A DNA stretch of 64,000 bases from Alphaproteobacteria bacterium. Lineage in GTDB: Bacteria > Pseudomonadota > Alphaproteobacteria > Sphingomonadales > Sphingomonadaceae. The notes under the pieces are model-generated. The model saw nothing but the letters and a program-made list of their open reading frames with translations, was not told where the DNA came from and made no database searches. This document shows positions 40,652-50,789 of the stretch, one piece after another. The number at the start of each line of letters is the position of its first letter. Position 1 is the stretch's first letter. Both the position numbers and the translations under genes were made by a program. The stretch is from NCBI GenBank assembly GCA_005883305.1, contig VBAC01000001.1:1-64000 (forward strand). The letters run 5' to 3'.

Positions 40652-40690
40652 AGAAAAAGGGCCGCGCGCCTTGGCGGCGCGCGGCCCTCG
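40652..40690 (-). terminator. Terminator of the 40714-40980 lipoprotein gene
   Basis: Read on the minus strand: GAGGGCCGCGCGCC, loop, GGCGCGCGGCCC, then TTTTTCTTT. A strong GC stem followed by a U-run, ending the upstream lipoprotein transcript. Confidence 0.9.
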
Positions 40691-40713
40691 TCCCGAATAA
40701 GCTCGAAAGAAGC

Positions 40714-40980
40714 TTACTTGGTCTCGTTGCTGACGGCGTTGCCGACGTCGGCGCTCGCGTTGGCGGCGGCGCCGGTCGTGGCGTCGGTCAGGTTGGCGGC
40801 GGCGTCGTTGACGTTGCCGGCAGCGTTCTGGACGTCGGCGGACGCGTTCTCGAGCGTGTCGGTCGCGGCGTTCATCGCGTCGGTCTCGTTGGCGGTGGTG
40901 TTGTTGGCGGCGGTGTTGCCGCCGCAGGCGGCGAGGCCCAGCGCGGAAACGGCGACGAGGGTGAGAGCGATCTTCTTCAC
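40714..40980 (-). CDS. Ala/Asn-rich repeat lipoprotein
   Basis: 88 residues from a GTG at 40980 (AAGGAAC upstream). Signal sequence MKKIALTLVAVSALG ends in lipobox LAAC. The mature part is almost entirely Ala, Asn, Thr and Asp in irregular 11-residue-like periods (NAAGNVNDAAANLTDAT), probably an amphipathic helix lying on the membrane or peptidoglycan, as in Lpp-like proteins. Has its own terminator at 40652-40690. No enzymatic role expected. Confidence 0.8.
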   Translation of the reverse strand: MKKIALTLVAVSALGLAACGGNTAANNTTANETDAMNAATDTLENASADVQNAAGNVNDAAANLTDATTGAAANASADVGNAVSNETK

Positions 40981-41160
40981 TGGATAGTTCCTTCGATTGG
41001 TTGCGAGTGTTGCGAGGAGAACCCCTAATCGCTGGACGAGGCGCCGAAAGAGCAGCTCAGGCCCTCCTCAGGCCTCCCAGCAGGCGGCGATATTAGGGGA
41101 TGCCGGCGGGTGAGTCTAGAGTTTCTCTACTATTGTGGTTAGGAAGCCCTCGATCCCACT

Positions 41161-41607
41161 TTAATGCGTAGAGCGCCGGTTGCTAAACGCCTTCTGATCT
41201 CCGCGCTGTGCCTCTGGCTCGATCAGCGGAAAGCTCCGCTCGCTGAGATAGCTTTTGATCGTATCCCTGACCGTTGCGCGGACGAGCGCATGCGGGATCG
41301 TATCCCCATTCTTCCAGCGATAGAAGGTGCTCAGCGCCACTCCGAAGACGGCGGCTGCATCGCGCTTGTCCGAAAACTGGCGCGAGAAAAACTCGATGAG
41401 ATCGGCAAAGCCGTCCGAATTGCGGGGGTCGTACAACTGGACCATTTGGCTCCAAATGCGGAACTCCAGTTCCGAAGCCTGGCGGGCCGCCGAGCGAAAA
41501 GATTCGAAGTCCCTGTTCTCCAGTTTGAACACGGCCAGCGACGCTAGTTGGGAGTAATCGCAACTGTGCACTTCAGCGCCTAGGTCCGTCTCGGCACGTT
41601 GGTCCAT
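41161..41607 (-). CDS. Putative helix-turn-helix protein, unknown family
   Basis: 148 residues from the ATG at 41607, preceded by GGAGG at ideal spacing; the open frame further upstream has no ribosome site. The C-terminal half carries a helix-turn-helix-like pattern (KRDAAAVFGVALSTFYRWKNGDTIPHALVRATVRDTI). The N-terminal half is helical and acidic (FKLENRDFESFRSAARQASE...). It could be a regulator of the divergent gene at 41843. Codon third positions are less GC-biased than in nearby genes. Identity is tentative. Confidence 0.6.
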   Translation of the reverse strand: MDQRAETDLGAEVHSCDYSQLASLAVFKLENRDFESFRSAARQASELEFRIWSQMVQLYDPRNSDGFADLIEFFSRQFSDKRDAAAVFGVALSTFYRWKNGDTIPHALVRATVRDTIKSYLSERSFPLIEPEAQRGDQKAFSNRRSTH

Positions 41608-41842
41608 GTTAGCCTCCACGTTGTTCAAAAGTTGCCAAAAAACATCGCGCGGCAGTCGCACGAGCTTGGGACGCGCACCCTTAACCTCCTCAAGGAGAAA
41701 ATCAACCCACAGTGCAAAAGATTCGCAGCATGCGAGAAACCTCTTGCCGCAAAGGTCAATCGCCTGTATCGACAGGGGTCCACTCCTGAAAGCCTTCGGA
41801 GTGTGGTGGAATTCGGTTGGCTCTTGGCTTGGGAGAAAGCAG
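41608..41842. promoter_or_regulatory. Divergent intergenic region of two unknown genes
   Basis: 235 bases without a supported gene, between divergent starts at 41607 and 41843. It should contain promoters for both and possibly the operator of the HTH protein. Nothing specific was recognised. Composition is nearer 50 percent GC than the rest of the window. Confidence 0.4.
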
Positions 41843-42601
41843 ATGGACCATCGTCCTCGCGGCCTCGTGATAAAAGTCGAGCCGGCAACGGACAACAACT
41901 ATCCGAAGGTCCGGGACCTGTGGCTCGACAGCGGCGAGCATAATGTTGATGTCCGGGGTTCGGCGGAGGCGCTCGAATCCGGTGCGCTGCAAGTCTTCAA
42001 GGTGGGTGAGGATATCATAGCGACCGGCGGCTTTTATGCCTATGCGAAGGGCCGTTTCACTGAACTGGGCTCCAGTTGCTGGCTCGAAGCCTATCGTGGT
42101 CTGGGTGGCGCGGACGTGTCGGTCTGCTTCAGGGCTGTCCTGGCTTCACTTTATGAGCCCGGCACACTGATCACGACGGAGCATTATGAGACTTCCACCA
42201 AGAGCGCCCGCGTCCTGCTTCGCAATGGTTTCGAGGAACTTTCGCTGATCCCCTTGGAAATGCACGAGCATGCCCTCTCCGCTAATGCATCCCAGCGCGT
42301 TCGACATCTTGCGCTGTCCCCGTGGCGCGTACCTCGTTGCGCGCGCCAACTGCTCCGATGGATTAACGGAGAGCCGGCCACCGAAAGCCCGATCGGTCCG
42401 GTCTTCGAATTCTCGCGGGCATACGGATTCGACAATCCGGCCTTCCGGGCCGCAATTGAGCGTCTTGCAGGTGGAGATACCGAGGTTATCGGGCATTATG
42501 GCGATCCGCCGCTTACTCTGGAGCAATGGGTTTCCGAGAAGGCAACCTCGCCCATTCTTACGCAAGAGAGCTTTCTGACGCTTCTGCACCGTCCCCACTA
42601 A
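41843..42601 (+). CDS. GNAT-like acyltransferase, unknown substrate
   Basis: 252 residues; the start at 41843 has GGGAGAAAG upstream. The N-terminal 150 residues follow a GNAT outline: EDIIATGGFYAYAKGRFTELGSSCWLEAYRGLGGADVSVCF and TKSARVLLRNGFEELSLIPLEM. The last 100 residues form a separate acidic region without a recognised fold. Transcribed away from an HTH-like protein and placed just before the methionine-cycle operon, but with no obvious metabolic link to it. Confidence 0.55.
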   Translation: MDHRPRGLVIKVEPATDNNYPKVRDLWLDSGEHNVDVRGSAEALESGALQVFKVGEDIIATGGFYAYAKGRFTELGSSCWLEAYRGLGGADVSVCFRAVLASLYEPGTLITTEHYETSTKSARVLLRNGFEELSLIPLEMHEHALSANASQRVRHLALSPWRVPRCARQLLRWINGEPATESPIGPVFEFSRAYGFDNPAFRAAIERLAGGDTEVIGHYGDPPLTLEQWVSEKATSPILTQESFLTLLHRPH

Positions 42602-42680
42602 GCTATCTCACGGATCGGCTTGTCTACCAAGTGGCGCCGACCGTTCTGTCGTCACAAGCCGCACTTGGCCATTGACCGAT

Positions 42681-42696
42681 ATAAAGATATCTTTAT
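42681..42696. promoter_or_regulatory. Perfect 16-base palindrome, likely ArsR-type operator
   Basis: ATAAAGATATCTTTAT is a perfect inverted repeat of the kind bound by ArsR-family dimers. It overlaps the first possible ATG (42695) of the regulator gene that follows, suggesting autorepression and control of metF-metH. Confidence 0.7.
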
Positions 42697-43663
42697 GTCT
42701 GCATATATGGCTCTCGCCTCTTCCATCTTCGCTGCCCTTGCAGACCCGACGCGGCTTCGCATGCTCATGCTGCTGCGCGCGATGGAGCTTTCGGTCGGCG
42801 AGCTCGCGCAGGTGCTTGGGCAGAGCCAGCCGCGGGTCTCGCGCCATGTGAAGATCCTGATCGATTCCGGCCTCGCCGAGCGGCGCAAGGAGGGGAGCTG
42901 GGTGTTCCTCAGCCTCGGCTCGCGCGCGCGCACCGAGCCCTTGTTTCAGCTGCTCGACCGGTGGAGCGACCTGGACGGGGACAATCCCTCCGTCGCCGCC
43001 GACGCGGCCCGCCTCGCCGCAGTGCGGGCCGACCGCGCCGCCGCCGCGACACGCTATTTCGCCAGCCACGCCGGCGTCTGGGACGCGCTTCGCTCGCTCC
43101 ACGTCGCCGAAAGCGAGGTCGAGGCCGCCTGCCGCCGAGCGCTGGAAGGCGCCCCGGTGGGAAGGCTGGTCGACATCGGCACCGGCACCGGACGGATGAT
43201 CGAGCTGTTCGGTCCCGCCGCCGACAAGGCGCTGGGCATCGACCGAAGCCCCGAGATGCTCCGCCTCGCCCGCGCCAAGCTGGCCGAGGCGGGCCTGGGT
43301 GCGGTCGAGCTCAGGCAGGGCGATATGTACGCGCTTCCGCTGCCTTCGGCCGCCGCGGACACGGTGATCATCCACCAGGTGCTTCATTACGCGCAAAACC
43401 CGGCGGCGGCGGTGGCCGAGGCGGCGCGGCTGCTGGGCCCCGGAGGGCGCCTGCTGATCGTCGATTTCGCGCCGCACGAGCGCGAGGAGCTGCGCGCGAC
43501 CGACGCCCATGTCCGCCTGGGCTTCGCCGACGAGGCGATCCTCAGGCATTTCGAGGAGGCAGGGCTTGAGGGCCGCGTGGTCGAGCATCTCGAGGGCGGG
43601 GAGCTCACCGTCACCATCTGGCTCGGGCTTCAGCCCGAAACGCGAATCAGGCAGGTCGCATGA
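42695..43663 (+). CDS. ArsR regulator fused to SAM methyltransferase domain
   Basis: 322 residues from the ATG at 42695, or 318 from 42707 (MALASSIFAALADPTRL, closer to the family's start). Residues 1-85: winged helix with LADPTRLRMLMLL and LGQSQPRVSRHVKILIDSGLAERR. Residues about 140-310: class I methyltransferase fold with LVDIGTGTGRMIELF, a SAM-binding loop. Such fusions head methionine-cycle operons in alphaproteobacteria, where SAM or SAH binding probably controls repression (known of the family; not proven here). The metF start overlaps the stop. Confidence 0.88.
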   Translation: MSAYMALASSIFAALADPTRLRMLMLLRAMELSVGELAQVLGQSQPRVSRHVKILIDSGLAERRKEGSWVFLSLGSRARTEPLFQLLDRWSDLDGDNPSVAADAARLAAVRADRAAAATRYFASHAGVWDALRSLHVAESEVEAACRRALEGAPVGRLVDIGTGTGRMIELFGPAADKALGIDRSPEMLRLARAKLAEAGLGAVELRQGDMYALPLPSAAADTVIIHQVLHYAQNPAAAVAEAARLLGPGGRLLIVDFAPHEREELRATDAHVRLGFADEAILRHFEEAGLEGRVVEHLEGGELTVTIWLGLQPETRIRQVA

Positions 43664-44595
43664 GCCCGCTCGCCACCGCCTTGTCGCAGCCCGCTCGGCC
43701 CCTGTTCGAGGATGCGGCCGGGGACATCGAGGTCAGCTTCGAATTCTTCCCGCCCAAGACGGAGAAGATGGAGCAGGTCTTGTGGGAGAGCGTCAAGACG
43801 CTCGAGCCGCTCGCCCCCCGCTTCGTCTCGGTCACCTACGGCGCCGGCGGATCGACCCGCGAGCGCACCCACAACACGGTCGCCCGGATCCAGCGCGAGA
43901 CCAGCCTTCAGGCCGCGGCGCATCTGACCTGCGTCGAGGCGAGCCGGGGCGAGATCGACGATGTCGCGCGAGCCTATTGGGACGCCGGAATCCGCCACAT
44001 CGTCGCTCTGCGGGGCGATCCGCCCGAGGCGGGCAAGCCGTTCAGCCCGCACCCGCAGGGCTATGCCAATGCCGCCGAGCTGGTCGCCGGCCTCAAGAAG
44101 GTCGCGCCGTTCGAGATTTCGGTCGCCGCCTATCCCGAATGCCACCCGGATTCGCCGACCCAGGTGGCCGATCTCGACAATCTCAAGCGCAAGATCGACG
44201 CCGGAGCCGACCGCGGAATCAGCCAGTTCTTCTTCTCGCCCGATTGCTTCCTGAGGTTCCGCGACCAGGTCGCAGCGGCCGGCATTTCGGCGGAGATGAC
44301 TCCGGGGATCCTGCCCGTTTCGAACGTCGCCCAGACCCGCAAGTTCGCCGCGATGTGCGGGGCGAGCATCCCCGCCTGGCTCGATCGGCTGTTCGAGGGG
44401 CTCGACGATCTGCCGGCCGCCCGCCAGCTCGTCGCCGCCACCGTCGCCGCCGAGCTGTGCGCCCAGCTCTACCGGGGCGGGGTGCGGCAATTCCATTTCT
44501 ACACGCTCAACCGGGCTGAGCTCAGCTACGCCATCTGTCACCTGCTCGGCCTGAGGCCGAAGGAAGAGAGTCATGAACATCGCCGAACGGCTTAG
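43660..44595 (+). CDS. metF: Methylenetetrahydrofolate reductase
   Basis: 311 residues, reduces methylene-THF to methyl-THF for methionine synthesis, using FAD. Seen: FEFFPPKTEKME, the folate/FAD-region VTYGAGGSTRERTH, HLTCVEASRGEIDD, ALRGDPP and the C-terminal FHFYTLNRAEL. Its ATG overlaps the regulator stop (ATGA), and its own end overlaps the metH1 start by 23 bases, so three gene products are translationally linked. Confidence 0.96.
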   Translation: MSPLATALSQPARPLFEDAAGDIEVSFEFFPPKTEKMEQVLWESVKTLEPLAPRFVSVTYGAGGSTRERTHNTVARIQRETSLQAAAHLTCVEASRGEIDDVARAYWDAGIRHIVALRGDPPEAGKPFSPHPQGYANAAELVAGLKKVAPFEISVAAYPECHPDSPTQVADLDNLKRKIDAGADRGISQFFFSPDCFLRFRDQVAAAGISAEMTPGILPVSNVAQTRKFAAMCGASIPAWLDRLFEGLDDLPAARQLVAATVAAELCAQLYRGGVRQFHFYTLNRAELSYAICHLLGLRPKEESHEHRRTA

Positions 44596-45586
44596 GGCCG
44601 AAGCCGGCAAGCGAATCCTCGTCAAGGATGGCGCCTACGGCACCCAGATTCAGCAGCGCGCCCTGAGGGAAGCCGATTATGCCGGCGACCTCGGCCTGTC
44701 GCGCGAACAGAAGGGCAATAACGACCTCCTCAACCTGACCCGCCCGGAGCTGGTGCGGGAGATCGCCCAGAGCTTCGCCGACGCTGGCGCCGACATCCTC
44801 GCCACCAACACGTTCAATGCCAACCGCATCAGCCAGGCCGATTACGGCGCGGAAAGCCTGGTGCGCGACATCAACGCCGCCTCGGCGCGGATCATGCGCG
44901 AGGTCGCGGGGCCGGACCGCTGGGTCGCGGGCGCTCTCGGGCCGACCAACAAGACCCTGTCGCTCTCGCCGAACGTCAACGATCCCGGCTATCGCGAGGT
45001 CGATTTCGATCTCGTCTCGGACGTCTATGCCGAGCAGATCGAGGGCCTCGTCGAAGGCGGCGTCGACATCATCCTGATCGAGACGGTGTTCGACACGCTG
45101 AACGCCAAGGCCGCGATCCACGCCGCGCGGAGCGCCGCGCCGCAGCTTCCGGTCATGCTCTCGATGACCATTACCGACCTTTCCGGGCGCAACCTTTCGG
45201 GCCATTCGATCGAGAGCTTCTGGGCCTCGGTCCGCCACGCCAGGCCGCTGTCGATCGGGCTCAACTGCTCGTTCGGCGCCGCCCAGCTACGCCCGCACAT
45301 CACCGCTCTCTCGGCCATCGCCGACACGTTGATCATGGCCTATCCCAATGCCGGCCTTCCCAACGATCTCGGCGACTATGACGAGGCGGCGGAGGATACG
45401 GCGCGGCAGGTCCGCGAATGGTGCGAGCAGGGCATCGTCAACATCGTCGGCGGCTGCTGCGGAACCACGCCCGCGCATATCGGCGCCATCGCGCGAACGG
45501 TATGCGACTATCCGCCGCGCGCCATTCCGACGCCCGAACGCCGCACCCGCCTCGCCGGCATCGAACCGATGATCCTCGCCGCCTAA
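44573..45586 (+). CDS. metH: Methionine synthase, homocysteine-binding part
   Basis: 337 residues, equal to the N-terminal homocysteine methyltransferase module of cobalamin-dependent MetH. Zinc-ligand cysteines: NCSFGA and GGCCGTT. VKDGAYGTQIQ marks the N terminus. Encoded separately from the remaining modules (next gene), a split form known in sphingomonads and some other alphaproteobacteria. The two polypeptides must associate to give a working enzyme. Starts within metF. Confidence 0.94.
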   Translation: MNIAERLRAEAGKRILVKDGAYGTQIQQRALREADYAGDLGLSREQKGNNDLLNLTRPELVREIAQSFADAGADILATNTFNANRISQADYGAESLVRDINAASARIMREVAGPDRWVAGALGPTNKTLSLSPNVNDPGYREVDFDLVSDVYAEQIEGLVEGGVDIILIETVFDTLNAKAAIHAARSAAPQLPVMLSMTITDLSGRNLSGHSIESFWASVRHARPLSIGLNCSFGAAQLRPHITALSAIADTLIMAYPNAGLPNDLGDYDEAAEDTARQVREWCEQGIVNIVGGCCGTTPAHIGAIARTVCDYPPRAIPTPERRTRLAGIEPMILAA

Positions 45587-45655
45587 AGCCCTCTCCCCTC
45601 CGGGAAGAGGGTTGGGAGAGGGGCAGTGCCCCGCCATTTTTCAACCAGAGACACC

Positions 45656-48313
<2,658 letters not shown>

Positions 48314-48363
48314 TTTCGCTCGAAAAATCTGTTATCCTTGCCGTTCCGGAAAGGAGATAGACC

Positions 48364-48618
48364 ATGACAAAATCTTCCAGACTTCGGATTGCCGCACTTG
48401 GCGCAATCGGGTTCGCCCTGGCGCTCCCGGCGGCGGCGCAGGAGCAGCCGACGGCTCCGACCGGGCCCAGCGAGGTCCAGACCGGGAGCCGGATCCAGAC
48501 GATCACCGTGATCGGCGCGATGCGCGACCGGCGCGCGGCTCGTCCGGCCGACCGTCAGTCGGACCGGCGCCTGCCCGAACTGCCCGTTTCCTATGAGGAC
48601 GCGCAGCCGGGCAGATAG
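48364..48618 (+). CDS. Small exported hypothetical protein
   Basis: 84 residues with signal peptide (MTKSSRLRIAALGAIGFALALPAAAQ) and GGAAAGGAGATAG upstream, a very good ribosome site. The mature 58 residues are hydrophilic and Arg-rich with TGSRIQTITVIGAMRDRR. No known domain, no cysteines. It follows metH2 by 50 bases and is followed by a palindrome that could end the transcript. Confidence 0.72.
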   Translation: MTKSSRLRIAALGAIGFALALPAAAQEQPTAPTGPSEVQTGSRIQTITVIGAMRDRRAARPADRQSDRRLPELPVSYEDAQPGR

Positions 48619-48639
48619 GCAGTGTGAGTGGAGTGATTG

Positions 48640-48663
48640 GGGACAGTTACTCGTAACTGTCCC
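48640..48663. repeat. Perfect 24-base palindrome with TC centre
   Basis: GGGACAGTTAC (48640-48650), TC, GTAACTGTCCC (48653-48663). It lies between convergent genes and touches the stop codon of the transglutaminase gene. A stem of this strength could act as a two-way terminator. No second copy in the window. Confidence 0.85.
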
Positions 48664-50108
48664 TAGTTGCCTATCGCCGGACGGGCCCTGACCTCGGTCA
48701 TCCCGTTCCACTGAAGCAGGCTGGCCAGCTGGTTGGCCGCCTCGATCGAGCGCGCGTCGCCGTCGCCGACGACGATCGCGATATGGGTGGCGTCGAAATA
48801 TTCGAGCGCCGCATCGAAGCTGCGCCATTGGCCGTCGACATAGGCGAGCACCCAGCTGTGCGGCGTGAAGACGTTGCCGACGCCGTGATAGGCGTCGCGT
48901 GAATAGACCAGGCCGCTGGCGACCCGGGTGGGGATGCCTGCGGCGCGGCCCAAGGCGGCGAGCAGGACGGCCGCCTCGGTGCAGTCGCCTGCGCGGCGCG
49001 CCAGAGTCTCGAGCGCCGAATAATGGCCGCCGAACTCCACCCGCGGCATCAGCTGCCGCGCCCTGACCGCGAGCCGCTCCATTTTGCGCGTGCCGGAAAC
49101 GTCCATCCCGGCGAACGGCGCCGCGATCGCCCGCAGCCGCGGATGATTGCTCTGCAGCCAGCGCGTCGGGCGCAGCGCCCGCGCCCGGAAGGCTTCATCG
49201 TCGCCGGCGAGGCCGGGTCCGCAGGCGGCGCAGATGTCGACCGTCACCTCGCCGGGGGTCGTGGCCTCAGCGGCCGTCACCCGTTGCTCGCCGGTTTGGG
49301 GCAAATCGAAACGAAGGTCGTCGCGGAAGCGGAAATGATAGCGGATATGACCCCGCAGGGCGTTGTCCGATATGCGGTAGGGCGATTGGACGACGGCATT
49401 GCGCATCACGCTGTAGGCCGGCCGCGGCCTGAGCGCCGTCGCGCGATCGGTCGGGCGAAAGGTGATGCCGGTGCCGAAGCTCGGTTGGGTAAGCTCGACC
49501 ACGCGATTGCCGCGATCCAGCAATAGCCGCGAGATCGCGCGCAGGTCGCGGCCGTCGTAGCGCCTGCGCAGGACCGCGATCCGCCCCTCCTCATCCACCG
49601 CCGCGCCGGGCGCCGCCTCGATCACCACATGCTCGACCGCCATCGCCGAAAGGTTGAAATCCTCGAACTCCAGCGGCGCGCGCCGGTCCCACCCGTGCAG
49701 CAGTCCCTGCCCGCCGTCGAAGCGGACGCCGGCGGGCAAAGGTACCTGGACGGCGAAGCGCTCGGGCCCGCTGCGGTAGGTGATCTCGGCGGCGCCGTCC
49801 GCGATCCGCGCCTCGCTCCGCGACCAGCCGGATTCGGTTTGCGAATGCTCGCTGATCCAGATTGTCCGGCCCGACGCGTCGCGGCGGACGATTGTTTCCG
49901 ACAGCACCCGGAACTCCGGCTGATCCTGCTCCTGCAGGCGCATTTCGGAGCGATCCACGCTCTCCGGTCCGTCGCCGCTTCGCCGTTCCTCGTGCGTGGC
50001 ATAGCCGATGATCGTTCCGTCGTCGGCGACGACCGCATAATAGGCCGTGCCGGCGGGCGGCGCGGCCGCGCCCAGCAAGGCGATCGGAATGAGGGCGCGT
50101 GCGTTCAT
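48663..50108 (-). CDS. Exported transglutaminase-like protein
   Basis: 481 residues with N-terminal signal sequence (MNARALIPIALLGAAAPPA). C-terminal transglutaminase core with catalytic triad in order: Cys376 in RRAGDCTEAA, His417 in FTPHSWV, Asp about 432 in RSFDAAL. The region before it (about residues 20-330) is beta-rich and lacks a recognised name. Likely a periplasmic protease- or amidase-type member rather than a protein cross-linker. Shares an operon with an Asp/Asn hydroxylase gene 5 bases upstream. Confidence 0.86.
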   Translation of the reverse strand: MNARALIPIALLGAAAPPAGTAYYAVVADDGTIIGYATHEERRSGDGPESVDRSEMRLQEQDQPEFRVLSETIVRRDASGRTIWISEHSQTESGWSRSEARIADGAAEITYRSGPERFAVQVPLPAGVRFDGGQGLLHGWDRRAPLEFEDFNLSAMAVEHVVIEAAPGAAVDEEGRIAVLRRRYDGRDLRAISRLLLDRGNRVVELTQPSFGTGITFRPTDRATALRPRPAYSVMRNAVVQSPYRISDNALRGHIRYHFRFRDDLRFDLPQTGEQRVTAAEATTPGEVTVDICAACGPGLAGDDEAFRARALRPTRWLQSNHPRLRAIAAPFAGMDVSGTRKMERLAVRARQLMPRVEFGGHYSALETLARRAGDCTEAAVLLAALGRAAGIPTRVASGLVYSRDAYHGVGNVFTPHSWVLAYVDGQWRSFDAALEYFDATHIAIVVGDGDARSIEAANQLASLLQWNGMTEVRARPAIGN

Positions 50109-50113
50109 CGCGT

Positions 50114-50713
50114 TCAGGCGGCCCGGGCGGCGCCCGCGTGCAGCATCCGGTCGAGCCAGTCGCTCCTCCAGGTGTCAATCACCAGGTGAACGCGATCGCT
50201 CGCTCCGCGATTGGCGACGCTGTGTGGGTCTGAAAGGCGCAGATACCATGCGCTGCCGGGCGTCATCGGCACAGGACTGCGGTTGAGCAGGAACTCGACC
50301 TCCGGGTTCGTGGTGATCGGAACATGGAGGCGGGCGGCGCCGCGCTCGGCTTCGGGGTCGTGGTCGTCATGCTCCTTGATGATCGAGCCGGCGCCGAGAC
50401 GCATCAGCCGCACCGCCTTCAGCGGACAATGAAACTGCGACAGGGCGGCCCGAAGCGCCGGTGCGCGATCGAGATAAAGCGTGTCGATGAATCCCTTGTC
50501 AGACGAATGGACCCCGATCATGCGGAGCGGGTGGGTTTCGCCGGCCGCGGCGCGTAGCGGAACCGCGCTCCATTCGCCCTCGTAATTGTCGCGCACGTAG
50601 TGGCGCGTCCAATCGGCCGGCTCGAACCGCTCCAGGTCCGCCGCCAGCGGCTTCGGGTCGAAATCGATCGGCAGCCTGATTCGGTCGGGGAGGGTCTCGG
50701 CATGGGTCGGCAT
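50114..50713 (-). CDS. Aspartyl/asparaginyl beta-hydroxylase family
   Basis: 199 residues from the ATG at 50713. Fe(II)/2-oxoglutarate dioxygenase fold: SIIKEHDDHDPEAER with the metal-binding HxD-type motif, RLHVPITTN, and DPHSVANRGASDRVHLVID holding the second histidine and the 2OG-binding arginine. No signal peptide, so cytoplasmic; substrate unknown. The gene directly precedes the transglutaminase gene on the same transcript. Confidence 0.88.
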   Translation of the reverse strand: MPTHAETLPDRIRLPIDFDPKPLAADLERFEPADWTRHYVRDNYEGEWSAVPLRAAAGETHPLRMIGVHSSDKGFIDTLYLDRAPALRAALSQFHCPLKAVRLMRLGAGSIIKEHDDHDPEAERGAARLHVPITTNPEVEFLLNRSPVPMTPGSAWYLRLSDPHSVANRGASDRVHLVIDTWRSDWLDRMLHAGAARAA

Positions 50714-50789
50714 GACCAAAAGGCTAGGGCGCGCCCGGCCGCTTGGGAAGCCACTCCCTCGCGGGCTCGCGGCGGGCTATAGCGCGACG

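Noticed and set aside
41041-41160. Possible tRNA or small RNA after the Ala/Asn-rich lipoprotein
   Set aside because: No cloverleaf, T-loop sequence or clear promoter-terminator pair could be assembled by eye.
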